From the NCBI GenBank assembly GCA_002501205.1, contig DLRW01000069.1, forward strand, positions 54,452-71,012: a DNA stretch of 16,561 nucleotides, in the 5' to 3' direction. The position numbers and the translations under genes are program-made. How positions within the stretch are numbered: position 1 is the stretch's first letter; every line of letters begins with the position of its first letter. Under the pieces are notes generated by a model that was not told the origin of the DNA, ran no database searches, and was given only the letters and a program-made list of their open reading frames with translations. The DNA is from Flavobacteriales bacterium UBA7878. Its GTDB lineage: Bacteria; Bacteroidota; Bacteroidia; Flavobacteriales; Schleiferiaceae. Of the stretch, positions 1 to 8,048 are shown one piece after another.

Positions 1-1122
1 GGGAAACCCCGCCGCTGCCAATAAGGAATCCACCTTTTCCGGTTGATAGCTATAACCATAATTAGCGCTAGAATCATAGGCCGGCAAACCTTTGGGAATC
101 ATCCCTTGCTCGGCGGCGGTGCCCACATTATTGCGAAGAAAGCGCATCATCTTGCGACGGTCAAAACAGAAATTCAAAGCCTGGCGCAATTCTTTGATTT
201 GCCAGTACTGCGTTTCAGGCAAGCCTGCTTTGGGGTCCATTAAAAAGGCTAAATACTCGGTATTGAGATAAGGCTGACGATACAAGGTGAAGCCCTCTTG
301 ATATTTGGGGCGCAATTCACCTTCCGGACTCAATAATTCATCTTTATAGGAAGCATCCAAACCGGAGAGGAAATCTAAATTGCCCTTTAGAAACTCCAAA
401 AAAGCACTTTGCTTATCGCTGATAAAATCTACCGCTACTGCTTCCAAATAGGGCAAGGAATTCCCTTCTTCATCCTTTTGATAATAGCGCTTGTTCTTTC
501 TTAGAACCAGCTTTTCATTTTCCAGCCAAATCTTGAAATAGAAGGGGCCGGTTCCTACCGGATGCTGGCTAAACTCTGATCCATAATAGGCAATGGCTTC
601 CTGCGGAACCACGGAGCAATACTTCATACTCAGAATTCCCAAGAAGGGAGCAAATGGCTTTTGCAGATGAATATCAATTTGATAGTCGCCATTTATCTTT
701 ATCGAATCCACTAAATTCAAAACCCAAGAACCGGGGGCCGCTAATTGTGGATCGCGCAAGCGGTTGAGCGAATACAATACATCGGAGGCTTTGAGCTCTC
801 GAGTACTATCCTCCCCAAAGCAAGCATTGGGATGGAAAAAGACATTGGGGCGGAGCTGAAAAAGATACAATCGACCGCTGTCCAAGACTTCCCAGGATTC
901 GGCTAAATCTGCCTGAACTTGTAATTGATCATCCATGCGCACCAAGCCGTTGAAGAGCTGATGACAAGCCCAAATATTAGCTTGATTACGAGCGAAGGCT
1001 GGGTCCAAACTGCTAATTCCTGCCGCTTCATTATAGCGGAAAACAGTGTTTAAATCACGCTTAGGTGGTCCGCTGCATGCCCCCAGAATAAGGCCTAAAA
1101 GTATGATTGATGCCTGCCGCAT
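1..1122 (-). CDS. ABC transporter substrate-binding lipoprotein, peptide/nickel family 5 (partial, C-terminus off window)
   Basis: A solute-binding protein of the OppA/DppA/NikA family (SBP_bac_5), which delivers oligopeptides or similar solutes to an inner-membrane ABC importer. The 374 residues seen open with a lipoprotein signal peptide (MRQASIILLGLILGAC, lipid-modified Cys16). The family's N-terminal pattern follows: SLDPAFARNQ, then HQLFNGLVRMD, LAESWEVLDSGRLYLFQLRP and a DVLYSLNRLRDP segment. PVGTGPFYFKIW and FCFDRRKMMRFLR sit further on, as in this family. Mature members are usually about 500 residues, so roughly the last quarter is missing beyond position 1. The start codon shares one base with the upstream stop (TAATG at 1124-1120), so translation is probably coupled to the barrel gene. 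No permease or ATPase gene is visible. The ligand cannot be read from the sequence; a peptide is the default inference. Confidence 0.87.
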   Translation of the reverse strand, partial: MRQASIILLGLILGACSGPPKRDLNTVFRYNEAAGISSLDPAFARNQANIWACHQLFNGLVRMDDQLQVQADLAESWEVLDSGRLYLFQLRPNVFFHPNACFGEDSTRELKASDVLYSLNRLRDPQLAAPGSWVLNLVDSIKINGDYQIDIHLQKPFAPFLGILSMKYCSVVPQEAIAYYGSEFSQHPVGTGPFYFKIWLENEKLVLRKNKRYYQKDEEGNSLPYLEAVAVDFISDKQSAFLEFLKGNLDFLSGLDASYKDELLSPEGELRPKYQEGFTLYRQPYLNTEYLAFLMDPKAGLPETQYWQIKELRQALNFCFDRRKMMRFLRNNVGTAAEQGMIPKGLPAYDSSANYGYSYQPEKVDSLLAAAGFP

Positions 1123-2381
1123 TAAAAGGTGTAGCGTAATCTATAATTTCCAATCGTTCCTCCCGACCAGCCCGGTAAGGCCAAGCCAAATAAATTGCTA
1201 AGTCCGCCCTGCATCTGCCAGTGTTTACTGATTTTCCAGTCTAAACCTAAATCCCAGGATAAACCATTAAATCCGCCATAAGCCAGGCCGGTATTCGCCT
1301 TAAACTTCTTCCAACCATAGCCATATCCCACTGCCGCTCTGGGGAGCCAATTGGGTAAATGTATATACTCTATATCCGCATAGGCGAATTGCTTCTCGAA
1401 ATGATAGCGATACTTGAATTGCAATCTAAAAGGCAGCATTTTCCACCTTCCAGCTCTTCCGCCACCTAGCAATCCATCAGATAGGGAATCAATTAAGTTG
1501 TTGAAAGAACCTTCTGATAAATTAAAAAGGTTCCCCAAATTGATACCCTCGAAGCTAAAGCTCGAATCGCGATCAATCTGCAACCAATTGGGCATATTTA
1601 CCGCACCTAGATCATAGGCCGCCAAACTAAATTCATGATTACCAAAACGCTCGTGGGTCTCAAGGTTTAAAGCTAAGCCCCAACCATTAATAGAATAGGC
1701 TGTAGTAGCCCCACTCTGACCAAAATGATAAGCTCCGGCAAAGTCGATATGAGAACCATCCGGCGCGGTAGTTAAGCTGGCTTGCCCGGTACTGTGGTCA
1801 TCTAAGGTATGCATCGATACCAGCGATAAACCTACCGAAACAGGGAGGGTATCAATTAAAAAACTGTATTGATAACCTATGCCACTGTAAAACCAGGACT
1901 GATACTTAAAATCACTGATATCTTGGGCCTCACCTACCGTAGCGCGATTTCCGTATAAAAAAAGTCTCAACATATCCGGACTCATTGCCAGGCTATTGTA
2001 AGAACGATTATAGATGAAGATGGCATTCTGAGGCATATCTAAATAAGGTCCCTTACGAGGCTCCGTTTTCTCCCTTTCGAAGGCCAGGCGAAAATCCCAA
2101 CTTTGAATGGAACCCAAACTAAGGCCTTCGCTAGATGCGGCCGACATCATTTCAGCCTTTTCGGCATCATCCACAAAGTCACCATAGAAAAACTCCAGCA
2201 TTTGGCTGGTAGACCACTGCTTACTGGCTCCCCCCTGAATAGTGCTCATTTCCAAATAGGGCCTTTGTAAATATTTAAAGCGGGCTGGAATTTGAATATT
2301 TAAATCCTTCTGGCTGGTATCAGTTTGCGCTTGCAGAGATAAACCCAAGCCCAGAAGCAATAGAATTATGCTTTTTTTCAT
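1122..2381 (-). CDS. Outer-membrane beta-barrel protein, DUF5723-like
   Basis: A 419-residue exported protein with a Sec signal peptide (about residues 1-19, MKKSIILLLLGLGLSLQAQ) and no lipobox. The rest is dominated by alternating hydrophobic/polar strands rich in Tyr, Trp, Gly and Phe. It ends in the strand GNYRLRYTF with a terminal Phe, the usual C-terminal signal of outer-membrane barrels inserted by BamA. The middle (LAAYDLGAVNMPNW followed by FSFEGINL) resembles the DUF5723 family of Bacteroidota barrels; that assignment is from memory and moderate. Its ATG overlaps the stop of the upstream lipoprotein gene (ATGA, 2381-2378), and its stop overlaps the next start, so it is the middle of a translationally coupled trio. 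The run AAAGGAGG directly abuts its ATG, too close for a normal Shine-Dalgarno site. Transport or attachment function is unknown. Confidence 0.78.
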   Translation of the reverse strand: MKKSIILLLLGLGLSLQAQTDTSQKDLNIQIPARFKYLQRPYLEMSTIQGGASKQWSTSQMLEFFYGDFVDDAEKAEMMSAASSEGLSLGSIQSWDFRLAFEREKTEPRKGPYLDMPQNAIFIYNRSYNSLAMSPDMLRLFLYGNRATVGEAQDISDFKYQSWFYSGIGYQYSFLIDTLPVSVGLSLVSMHTLDDHSTGQASLTTAPDGSHIDFAGAYHFGQSGATTAYSINGWGLALNLETHERFGNHEFSLAAYDLGAVNMPNWLQIDRDSSFSFEGINLGNLFNLSEGSFNNLIDSLSDGLLGGGRAGRWKMLPFRLQFKYRYHFEKQFAYADIEYIHLPNWLPRAAVGYGYGWKKFKANTGLAYGGFNGLSWDLGLDWKISKHWQMQGGLSNLFGLALPGWSGGTIGNYRLRYTF

Positions 2382-4462
2382 CCTCCTTTGTCAGTAGATA
2401 AGCGGAAGTCAGCTATCAATTGTAAATCCAGGTAATTATCTGAATAAATCTTAACCATTCCACTTTGCGGATCGGTATTGAAGCTGGTTTTAAATATCAT
2501 GAAGTGGGTATTCTGTAAAGAACGAAGCTTAGAACCCTGAATGCTATACTTCACGGTGCTGGATTTAGGTCCTACACTACGTTGATTAGCATCCACATCG
2601 GCCGCTGCAACGGCATCCGAACTAAAAAGAGTATCGATAGGAATACCACCATTATTAAAGAGCACGATATCTACATTCGCCTGAAAGGGAAAAGAATTCT
2701 CGGCCTTCAAAATCAAATCACCGCCTTTCATGCGCCAGTCCTTATCTACAGAGATATATTCGAAATCCATAGTATCCTGGAGGGCAATATCATTCAAGCT
2801 CAAATGCAAAGGAATTACCGCCTGTAAATTGGCTTCGATTCCATAATTGGTATTTAAGAACTGATCAAAGATGGGGCCGGGTGTAGAGCCATTCATATAG
2901 GCCTCCATGGCAAAGGCCATATGGCTAGGAAAGATTTCGACCAGATCCTGAATATTACTGTTATTCTTATCCAAATTAATGGTCAGTCTGCCGGGGACCG
3001 GTTGCGCGCCGGGGCTGGGCTCGGTAGCACGATCCAAATTAAAATTATAGGCTAGCTGATTCCAGGTCAAGCTGCGTGTTTGGTCATCATTGCGGGAGCT
3101 TAAATCCAGAATCTTAAAATTGAAGGGGGCCCCAATATAGTTTTCGACCTCTAGCTGCAATTGCACATCATCCAATTCGATACTACCTGAGAAGAATTCA
3201 GAAACCGATTCCAATTCTACTTGATCATCACCTATTATGGTATCGTATCCCAAGAAGCCATAACCGCGGTCGGCAATCAGATTTTTGATTCCGGTTTTCA
3301 CATAGACACTGTCTTGTAAGGAGAGGCTAATGATACGGCCGGTACTATCAATACTACCAATAAAGGTGGTGTAGAAGGTATTGTGAACATTAGTCGAATT
3401 TGGCATTCCTTGGAGGTCGAGAATATAATTTCGAACCGGGATTTCTACATATTCATTTACTACCTGCCCAGTAGCTGCCGCCGGAATTACTTTTAAAAAT
3501 TGAAGAATGCTGCCATTATTCGTAGCGCCTGGTAAAATATAGGAGAGGTTAATACTGTCGTTAATGGTGCTATAGGCATCCATATAAATATCTCCTTCCG
3601 AAACATGCACAGAAGTCAATAAAGCTGAAGGCGGATAAATAAAGGCCTCCCCTGTTTCATTAAATAAATCCTGAGCCGGGAACACTGCCGTGGCCGAAAC
3701 CGGATCCAGTTTATCCAAGGTAACTTGTAAATCCAAGGCATCAGAAGTATCAACTAAAACGGTGCCACTGCCACTACCAGGCGAATCCAGATTGATTAAG
3801 GAAGCCTGAAGATTTCCTTCAATCAAGAAATTATTAATCAATTGGATGGAGTCGTAATGCACCGCTCCACTGGGTAAACTAGCTAAGGTGTTTTGAACGA
3901 TATAAGTTCCGGCATTTACATTCTGGATGCCATACTGCAAATTGGTAATATCGATGGGGAAATTATTTTCGATGCGCAGCACTAACCAGCCATTTCGCAA
4001 AATCATGCTCTGGAAATAATCAGTAGCGTCGATATTAAAATTGCTGGGCCCTACATTGGAAATAGGAGGAATATTCTGCTGAGTTCCATTGGCAGCAACC
4101 AGCAGTGCCCCTTGAAGGCCCATTTGCAAAGCGATTTGCCCCAAGGAAATTCGGTTTTGAATGGTACGGGCGCCCAGCGTAATGTTTTGCAATTTGGCCG
4201 TATTCTCAAACTCCTCATTAAAAGGAGGTGCAATTTCACCGGGCTTTAAGCTGGCCAGGTTCTCACGCAAGGCAATTTGCAGCTGCCCATCGGCACTACT
4301 TTGCAAGGTGGAATCTAAATCGGTTAAATCGCGAATATCTACCCGCGTTTTTAAAATGGGAACCAGGGCATCTACCTCCCAATCTGCCGGCTGAATTTCA
4401 GGCCTGCAGCCAACCAGAACCCCAAGTCCAACTAAAAAACAGAGTAGGGTAAAGTTCTTCAA
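2378..4462 (-). CDS. Large surface/periplasmic lipoprotein of unknown function (probable TTG start)
   Basis: About 694 residues. The frame is open up to an ATG at 4558, but that start lies inside the opposing hutI gene and puts a long polar segment before the signal peptide. A TTG at 4462-4460 gives MKNFTLLCFLVGLGVLVGC, a textbook lipoprotein signal with Cys19 as the lipid-modified residue, so I choose it. A GTG 11 codons upstream is the other option. I recognise no catalytic family. The protein is strand-rich and acidic, with similar strand openings: ENNFPID near residue 163, ENYIGAPFNF near 437 and ENSFPFQ near 587, each followed by alternating hydrophobic residues. This suggests several beta-sandwich-like repeats, loosely like LEA-2/WHy domains (low-confidence inference). 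It overlaps the downstream barrel gene by 4 nt, so the two products probably work together at the outer membrane. Confidence 0.72.
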   Translation of the reverse strand: MKNFTLLCFLVGLGVLVGCRPEIQPADWEVDALVPILKTRVDIRDLTDLDSTLQSSADGQLQIALRENLASLKPGEIAPPFNEEFENTAKLQNITLGARTIQNRISLGQIALQMGLQGALLVAANGTQQNIPPISNVGPSNFNIDATDYFQSMILRNGWLVLRIENNFPIDITNLQYGIQNVNAGTYIVQNTLASLPSGAVHYDSIQLINNFLIEGNLQASLINLDSPGSGSGTVLVDTSDALDLQVTLDKLDPVSATAVFPAQDLFNETGEAFIYPPSALLTSVHVSEGDIYMDAYSTINDSINLSYILPGATNNGSILQFLKVIPAAATGQVVNEYVEIPVRNYILDLQGMPNSTNVHNTFYTTFIGSIDSTGRIISLSLQDSVYVKTGIKNLIADRGYGFLGYDTIIGDDQVELESVSEFFSGSIELDDVQLQLEVENYIGAPFNFKILDLSSRNDDQTRSLTWNQLAYNFNLDRATEPSPGAQPVPGRLTINLDKNNSNIQDLVEIFPSHMAFAMEAYMNGSTPGPIFDQFLNTNYGIEANLQAVIPLHLSLNDIALQDTMDFEYISVDKDWRMKGGDLILKAENSFPFQANVDIVLFNNGGIPIDTLFSSDAVAAADVDANQRSVGPKSSTVKYSIQGSKLRSLQNTHFMIFKTSFNTDPQSGMVKIYSDNYLDLQLIADFRLSTDKGG

Positions 4463-4502
4463 GGGCTTTATTTTGTGGCAATTTACAAAATACACTCTAG
4501 CC

Positions 4503-4534
4503 TTGAGTGCTCCGCTTAGGCTTTGGTATCTTCG
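4503..4534 (+). promoter_or_regulatory. Bacteroidota-type promoter for hutIG
   Basis: TTG at 4503-4505 and TATCTTCG at 4527-4534 are separated by 21 nt, fitting the Bacteroidota sigma-factor pattern TTG-N19/21-TAnnTTTG with one substitution in the -7 box. Transcription would start near 4538-4540, leaving a leader of about 12 nt before the hutI ATG at 4551. This position argues against the upstream in-frame ATGs at 4473 and 4536. No matching promoter is clear for the divergent lipoprotein gene. Confidence 0.55.
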
Positions 4535-4550
4535 CATGCAAATTCTAAGC

Positions 4551-5789
4551 ATGACCATCCTCTATCATAATAGCTCCCAAATCATTCAAGTTGAAGATCA
4601 GGGCCGTTTGTACAAACGCGGTGCTGAAATGTCGGAAATGCCCATTCTGGAAAAGGGCTGGATCTTGGTAGAAAACGGTAAGATCATTGATCTGGGCAGT
4701 GGTAAATGTCCAGGTTGCGAGCGCTTTGATGAGTCGGTAGACCTGCAAGGTAAATTGGTTTTACCCGCCTTTGTAGATAGTCATACCCACTTAGTTTACG
4801 CCGCCAATCGCGAAGATGAATTTGCTATGCGCCTTTCCGGTAAGTCTTATGCCGAGATTGCCGCTGCTGGCGGAGGAATCTTAAACTCGGCCCGCAAATT
4901 AGCCGAAGCACCTGAAGAAGCCCTGCTCCATGGAGCCTACCATCGCTTGCATGATTTAATGCGCATGGGCACCGGTGCATTGGAAATTAAAAGTGGCTAT
5001 GGCCTAAGCACCGAAAGCGAGCTAAAAATGCTGCGCATTATCCGTCAGTTAAGGGAAAAGTCGGGCCTGGATATTAAAAGCACTTTTTTGGGAGCCCATG
5101 CAATTCCTAAGAAATTTAAAGGCGATCAGGAAGCTTATGTGAATTTGGTGATTGATGAAATGTTACCCGCTGTTGCGGAAGAATCCCTGGCCGATTATGT
5201 AGATGTTTTCTGTGAGGAAGGCTATTTCGATCTCGATCAAAGTTTACGCATTTTAGAAGCGGCGAAAGCTTATGGCTTAAGTGCCAAGGTGCATGTAAAT
5301 CAATTCAATAGCTTAGGTGCCATAGAAGCCATGGTGGATTTAGGTGCACTTTCTTTAGATCATTTGGAGGTGATGAGCGCTAAGGAAATCAGCTACCTTG
5401 CCGACAGTCAAACCATTGCCACCGCCTTGCCGGGTTGCAGTCTCTTTTTGGATATTCCCTACGCTCCGGGTCGCGCCTTAATTGATGAGGGCGGAATTTT
5501 AGCCTTGGCTACCGACTTTAACCCTGGCTCTGCGCCTGGAGGTAATATGGCTTTAATGATGAGCCTGGCCTGCACCCAAATGAAGCTGAGCACCGAAGAA
5601 GCTTTGGTAGCCGCCACACTGAATGGTGCTGCTGCCATTGAAATGAGTGATGAAATTGGCAGCTTAGAACGCGGAAAATGGGCTAACTTTATTACCCTTC
5701 CTCCTGGCTTTAGTTTGGCTTCCATCCCCTATCATTTTGGGCATAATTTAATTATGGACCTCTACCTTAAAGGCGAAAAGAAATTATGA
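4551..5789 (+). CDS. hutI: Imidazolonepropionase
   Basis: A cytoplasmic metal-dependent amidohydrolase that opens 4-imidazolone-5-propanoate to N-formimidoyl-L-glutamate, the third step of histidine degradation. At 412 residues it has the usual family length. Metal and substrate motifs are in place: H78-x-H80 in VDSHTHLVYAANR, the SGYGLSTESELKMLR segment at 148-162, FLGAHAIPKKF at 179-189, H248 in HVNQF, H271 in LDHLE, and D322 in ATDFNPGSAPGGN. The C-terminal part has the normal LNGAAAIEMSDEIGSLERGK segment. The ATG at 4551 lies about 12 nt downstream of the predicted transcription start and gives a standard HutI N-terminus; longer versions would begin upstream of it. It overlaps hutG by ATGA (5786-5789), so the two enzymes are made together. 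hutH and hutU are not in the window. Confidence 0.96.
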   Translation: MTILYHNSSQIIQVEDQGRLYKRGAEMSEMPILEKGWILVENGKIIDLGSGKCPGCERFDESVDLQGKLVLPAFVDSHTHLVYAANREDEFAMRLSGKSYAEIAAAGGGILNSARKLAEAPEEALLHGAYHRLHDLMRMGTGALEIKSGYGLSTESELKMLRIIRQLREKSGLDIKSTFLGAHAIPKKFKGDQEAYVNLVIDEMLPAVAEESLADYVDVFCEEGYFDLDQSLRILEAAKAYGLSAKVHVNQFNSLGAIEAMVDLGALSLDHLEVMSAKEISYLADSQTIATALPGCSLFLDIPYAPGRALIDEGGILALATDFNPGSAPGGNMALMMSLACTQMKLSTEEALVAATLNGAAAIEMSDEIGSLERGKWANFITLPPGFSLASIPYHFGHNLIMDLYLKGEKKL

Positions 5790-6811
5790 AGCATTTACGA
5801 TTTTTAGACAGCCACCAACTCAGAGACCATACCTTTCCACGTAATGGTGAAAAGAAATTTGGTGAAGCAGTACATCTTATCAGTAGCCTGGATGATCTGA
5901 ACTCCAAAGATTTCCGTTATGTGATCGTAGGGATCCTGGAAGACATTGGCGTACGCGCCAATTTGGGAAAGGCTGGCTGTGCGCAAACCTTCCAATACCT
6001 GCTCTCTCCCCTTTGCAATATTCAAGTGAATCGATTTCTGGATGCTTCCAATATTGCCTTGGGTCCCGTATTGGACTTTAAGGAGCTGATGGATGAAGTG
6101 CGTAATCTGGATCAAAATAGAGCAGCCGATTTACAGCGCTTGCGTGAGGTTACCGCTCAAATTGATGAAAGTGTTTCAGCCTTAATCGAATCCATTGCCA
6201 AGGCCGGGAAAATTCCCATTGTGATTGGCGGTGGACATAATAACTCTTTTGGCATTATCAAAGGGATTTCCCAAGCTCGCAAATCGGATATCGATGTTTT
6301 GAATATTGACCCCCATGCCGATTACCGCGCTTTGGAAGGTCGCCATAGTGGTAATGGCTTTAGTTATGCTCGCGAAGAAGGTTATTTGGGTCGCTATGCG
6401 GTTTTTGGCATGCATGAATCCTATAACAATCAAGATATTCTTGAGAAATTCAGAGCTTCGGCCGATTTGTATTACCTCACCTACGATGAGCTTTTAACCT
6501 TTAGCACGGATGAGCGCGATCGTTTGTTTAAGGATGCCTTACGCTGGTTAGGTCCTGGCCCTATTGGTTTAGAATTGGATATGGACAGCATTACTGGTTT
6601 TCCGGTAAGCGCCCTAAATGCCAGCGGGTTTACCATGCGCCAGGCACGTACCCTGGTTAAGACGGCTGCTGCTTTAGCCAGTCCCTATTACTTTCACTTA
6701 GCAGAGGGAGCACCAGCCTTAGCCACTAATGCCACCGAAGCAGAGCTCAGCGCTAAAGCCATGGTCTATTTAATCACCGATTTCATTAAGTCGCATCAGG
6801 CGGAAGCCTAA
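5786..6811 (+). CDS. hutG: Formimidoylglutamase (arginase/ureohydrolase family)
   Basis: Hydrolyses N-formimidoyl-L-glutamate to glutamate and formamide, completing histidine breakdown begun by the coupled hutI. The 341-residue protein is an arginase-fold enzyme with all six expected dinuclear manganese ligands visible: H151 in GGGHNN, D175/H177/D179 in NIDPHADYR, and D265/D267 in LELDMDS. GRHSGNGF (185-192) matches the family's substrate-binding loop. The family alone would also allow arginase or agmatinase. Overlap with hutI and the E-x-D-x-D-S form of the last motif make formimidoylglutamase the best call. The start is fixed by the ATGA overlap with hutI. The gene ends at a hairpin terminator shared with the convergent peptidase gene. 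Confidence 0.9.
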   Translation: MKHLRFLDSHQLRDHTFPRNGEKKFGEAVHLISSLDDLNSKDFRYVIVGILEDIGVRANLGKAGCAQTFQYLLSPLCNIQVNRFLDASNIALGPVLDFKELMDEVRNLDQNRAADLQRLREVTAQIDESVSALIESIAKAGKIPIVIGGGHNNSFGIIKGISQARKSDIDVLNIDPHADYRALEGRHSGNGFSYAREEGYLGRYAVFGMHESYNNQDILEKFRASADLYYLTYDELLTFSTDERDRLFKDALRWLGPGPIGLELDMDSITGFPVSALNASGFTMRQARTLVKTAAALASPYYFHLAEGAPALATNATEAELSAKAMVYLITDFIKSHQAEA

Positions 6812-6815
6812 AAAA

Positions 6816-6845
6816 AAAGGCCCTGTTCCGAAAAACAAGGCCTTT
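6816..6845. terminator. Bidirectional intrinsic terminator between hutG and the C1 peptidase gene
   Basis: AAAGGCC (6816-6822) pairs with GGCCTTT (6839-6845), and TGTT (6824-6827) pairs with AACA (6834-6837) across one C/A mismatch, leaving a six-base loop. On the left is an unbroken A run (6810-6818) that reads as a long U tract for minus-strand transcripts. On the plus side only a short, broken T stretch follows. It should therefore work best for the tricorn/peptidase operon and less well for hutIG. Confidence 0.75.
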
Positions 6846-6864
6846 AGTATTCTTAAGCTATGGA

Positions 6865-8046
6865 TTAGAGTCCTAGCTTTTTGCGCAATGCTTTTGGCAG
6901 TGCATCTTTATGCATCATAATGCCAATGGTTTTATAAGCCACAAATGCTTCAGAAGCATTGAGGTAACCATTGCGGAAGTCGTTGGTTAATTTCTCGCCC
7001 CAGCTATTCTTAACGATATAGTAGACATTGCCTTCCTGATCTTTTACGATTCCGGTAATCAACATGCCGTGATCATCGGTGGTTTCGTAATTATCATAGG
7101 CTTCCTGACGGTTTTCCTGAGTGATTTCCTTTTCAGGTTTTGGGCTTTCGAACATCGCGGCACGCTCCTCTTTGCTCATATCCGCATAATCAGTGGCGGG
7201 AACGATGGCAACGCCATTGCGAATAGAGAAACCTTTTTCGCTTACGTCAGTAGCCCAGGCTACGGTATAACCTTCGTTCAGAGCAACATCTAATGCGCCC
7301 ATCATATCCTCTAAAGGCACATTATAAGCTTTACCCCAAGCCCAGTTATCAGGCACTTGAATCATTACTTCTTCGTAGAAAGGATTATGGGTGAAGGAGG
7401 TTAACTGCACATAGTCATCAGGGTTAATACCTAAATACTCATCGGCAAAGCTGCGTGGAGTATAGGTTTTTCCTTCGTACTCAAAGCTTTCTGGATATTC
7501 ACCCAAATAGGCATCTAGAGTCGCATTTACGGCCTCGCGCCAAACTGGAGTAAGGCTTCCGTTCTTATTTTTGATTACCTCATCGAGCATCGACTTTAAT
7601 ACGGCTTCTAATTCGCCATGGTTGTTGATGTCGGTTCCATAATCTAAACCTTCATACACTTCTTGTGGAACCGCTCCGTATTTGCGGATCACGTACATCA
7701 CATCGGGTAAAGCACCGCCCTGGGCAAAATTTAGGTATCCGTGTAAGCGAACGTATTTCTCAGCTTTATCGAAATAGACATTTCGCACGGTAAACATTTC
7801 TGAAATATCTACCGGCTTTTTACCCATACGGAGCATTTCGCTCTCTACAAATCCGGTAGTGGCATAGGACCAGCAAGTTCCGCTGCGACCTTGATTCTTT
7901 ACGGGAGTGGCTTCTAAATCCACCACGGTAGTAAAGTTAAATCCGGCGGTATCGGCGCCATTGTCTTTTACCTTATTGATTAGGTCTACCTGAGCTGATG
8001 CACTACCAGCCAGGAGAGCGCCTATAAATAGAGCTCTGTACTTCAT
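6865..8046 (-). CDS. Exported C1B-family cysteine aminopeptidase (bleomycin hydrolase/PepC-like)
   Basis: A papain-fold cysteine peptidase of the aminopeptidase C/bleomycin hydrolase group (Peptidase_C1_2), expected to remove residues from the N-terminus of peptides. The catalytic set is complete: Q52 and C58 in KNQGRSGTCWSYA, H326 in DDHGMLITG and N347 in VKNSWG. The first 19 residues (MKYRALFIGALLAGSASAQ) form a signal peptide, so the enzyme acts in the periplasm or beyond, whereas classical PepC is cytoplasmic. At 393 residues it is shorter than the roughly 440-455 usual for cytoplasmic members. Its ATG lies 2 nt after the stop of the tricorn-like protease gene, so the two share a transcript. 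A strong terminator follows. C1B assignment is firm; exact specificity is inferred. Confidence 0.9.
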   Translation of the reverse strand: MKYRALFIGALLAGSASAQVDLINKVKDNGADTAGFNFTTVVDLEATPVKNQGRSGTCWSYATTGFVESEMLRMGKKPVDISEMFTVRNVYFDKAEKYVRLHGYLNFAQGGALPDVMYVIRKYGAVPQEVYEGLDYGTDINNHGELEAVLKSMLDEVIKNKNGSLTPVWREAVNATLDAYLGEYPESFEYEGKTYTPRSFADEYLGINPDDYVQLTSFTHNPFYEEVMIQVPDNWAWGKAYNVPLEDMMGALDVALNEGYTVAWATDVSEKGFSIRNGVAIVPATDYADMSKEERAAMFESPKPEKEITQENRQEAYDNYETTDDHGMLITGIVKDQEGNVYYIVKNSWGEKLTNDFRNGYLNASEAFVAYKTIGIMMHKDALPKALRKKLGL

Positions 8047-8048
8047 CT

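Noticed and set aside
4486..4492. TATTTTG on the minus strand as a promoter for the large lipoprotein
   Set aside because: It is one base short of TAnnTTTG and no TTG lies at the right distance; not strong enough to list.
4473..4550. N-terminal extension of hutI from ATG 4473 or 4536
   Set aside because: Both starts lie upstream of, or almost at, the predicted transcription start; the family N-terminus fits ATG 4551.
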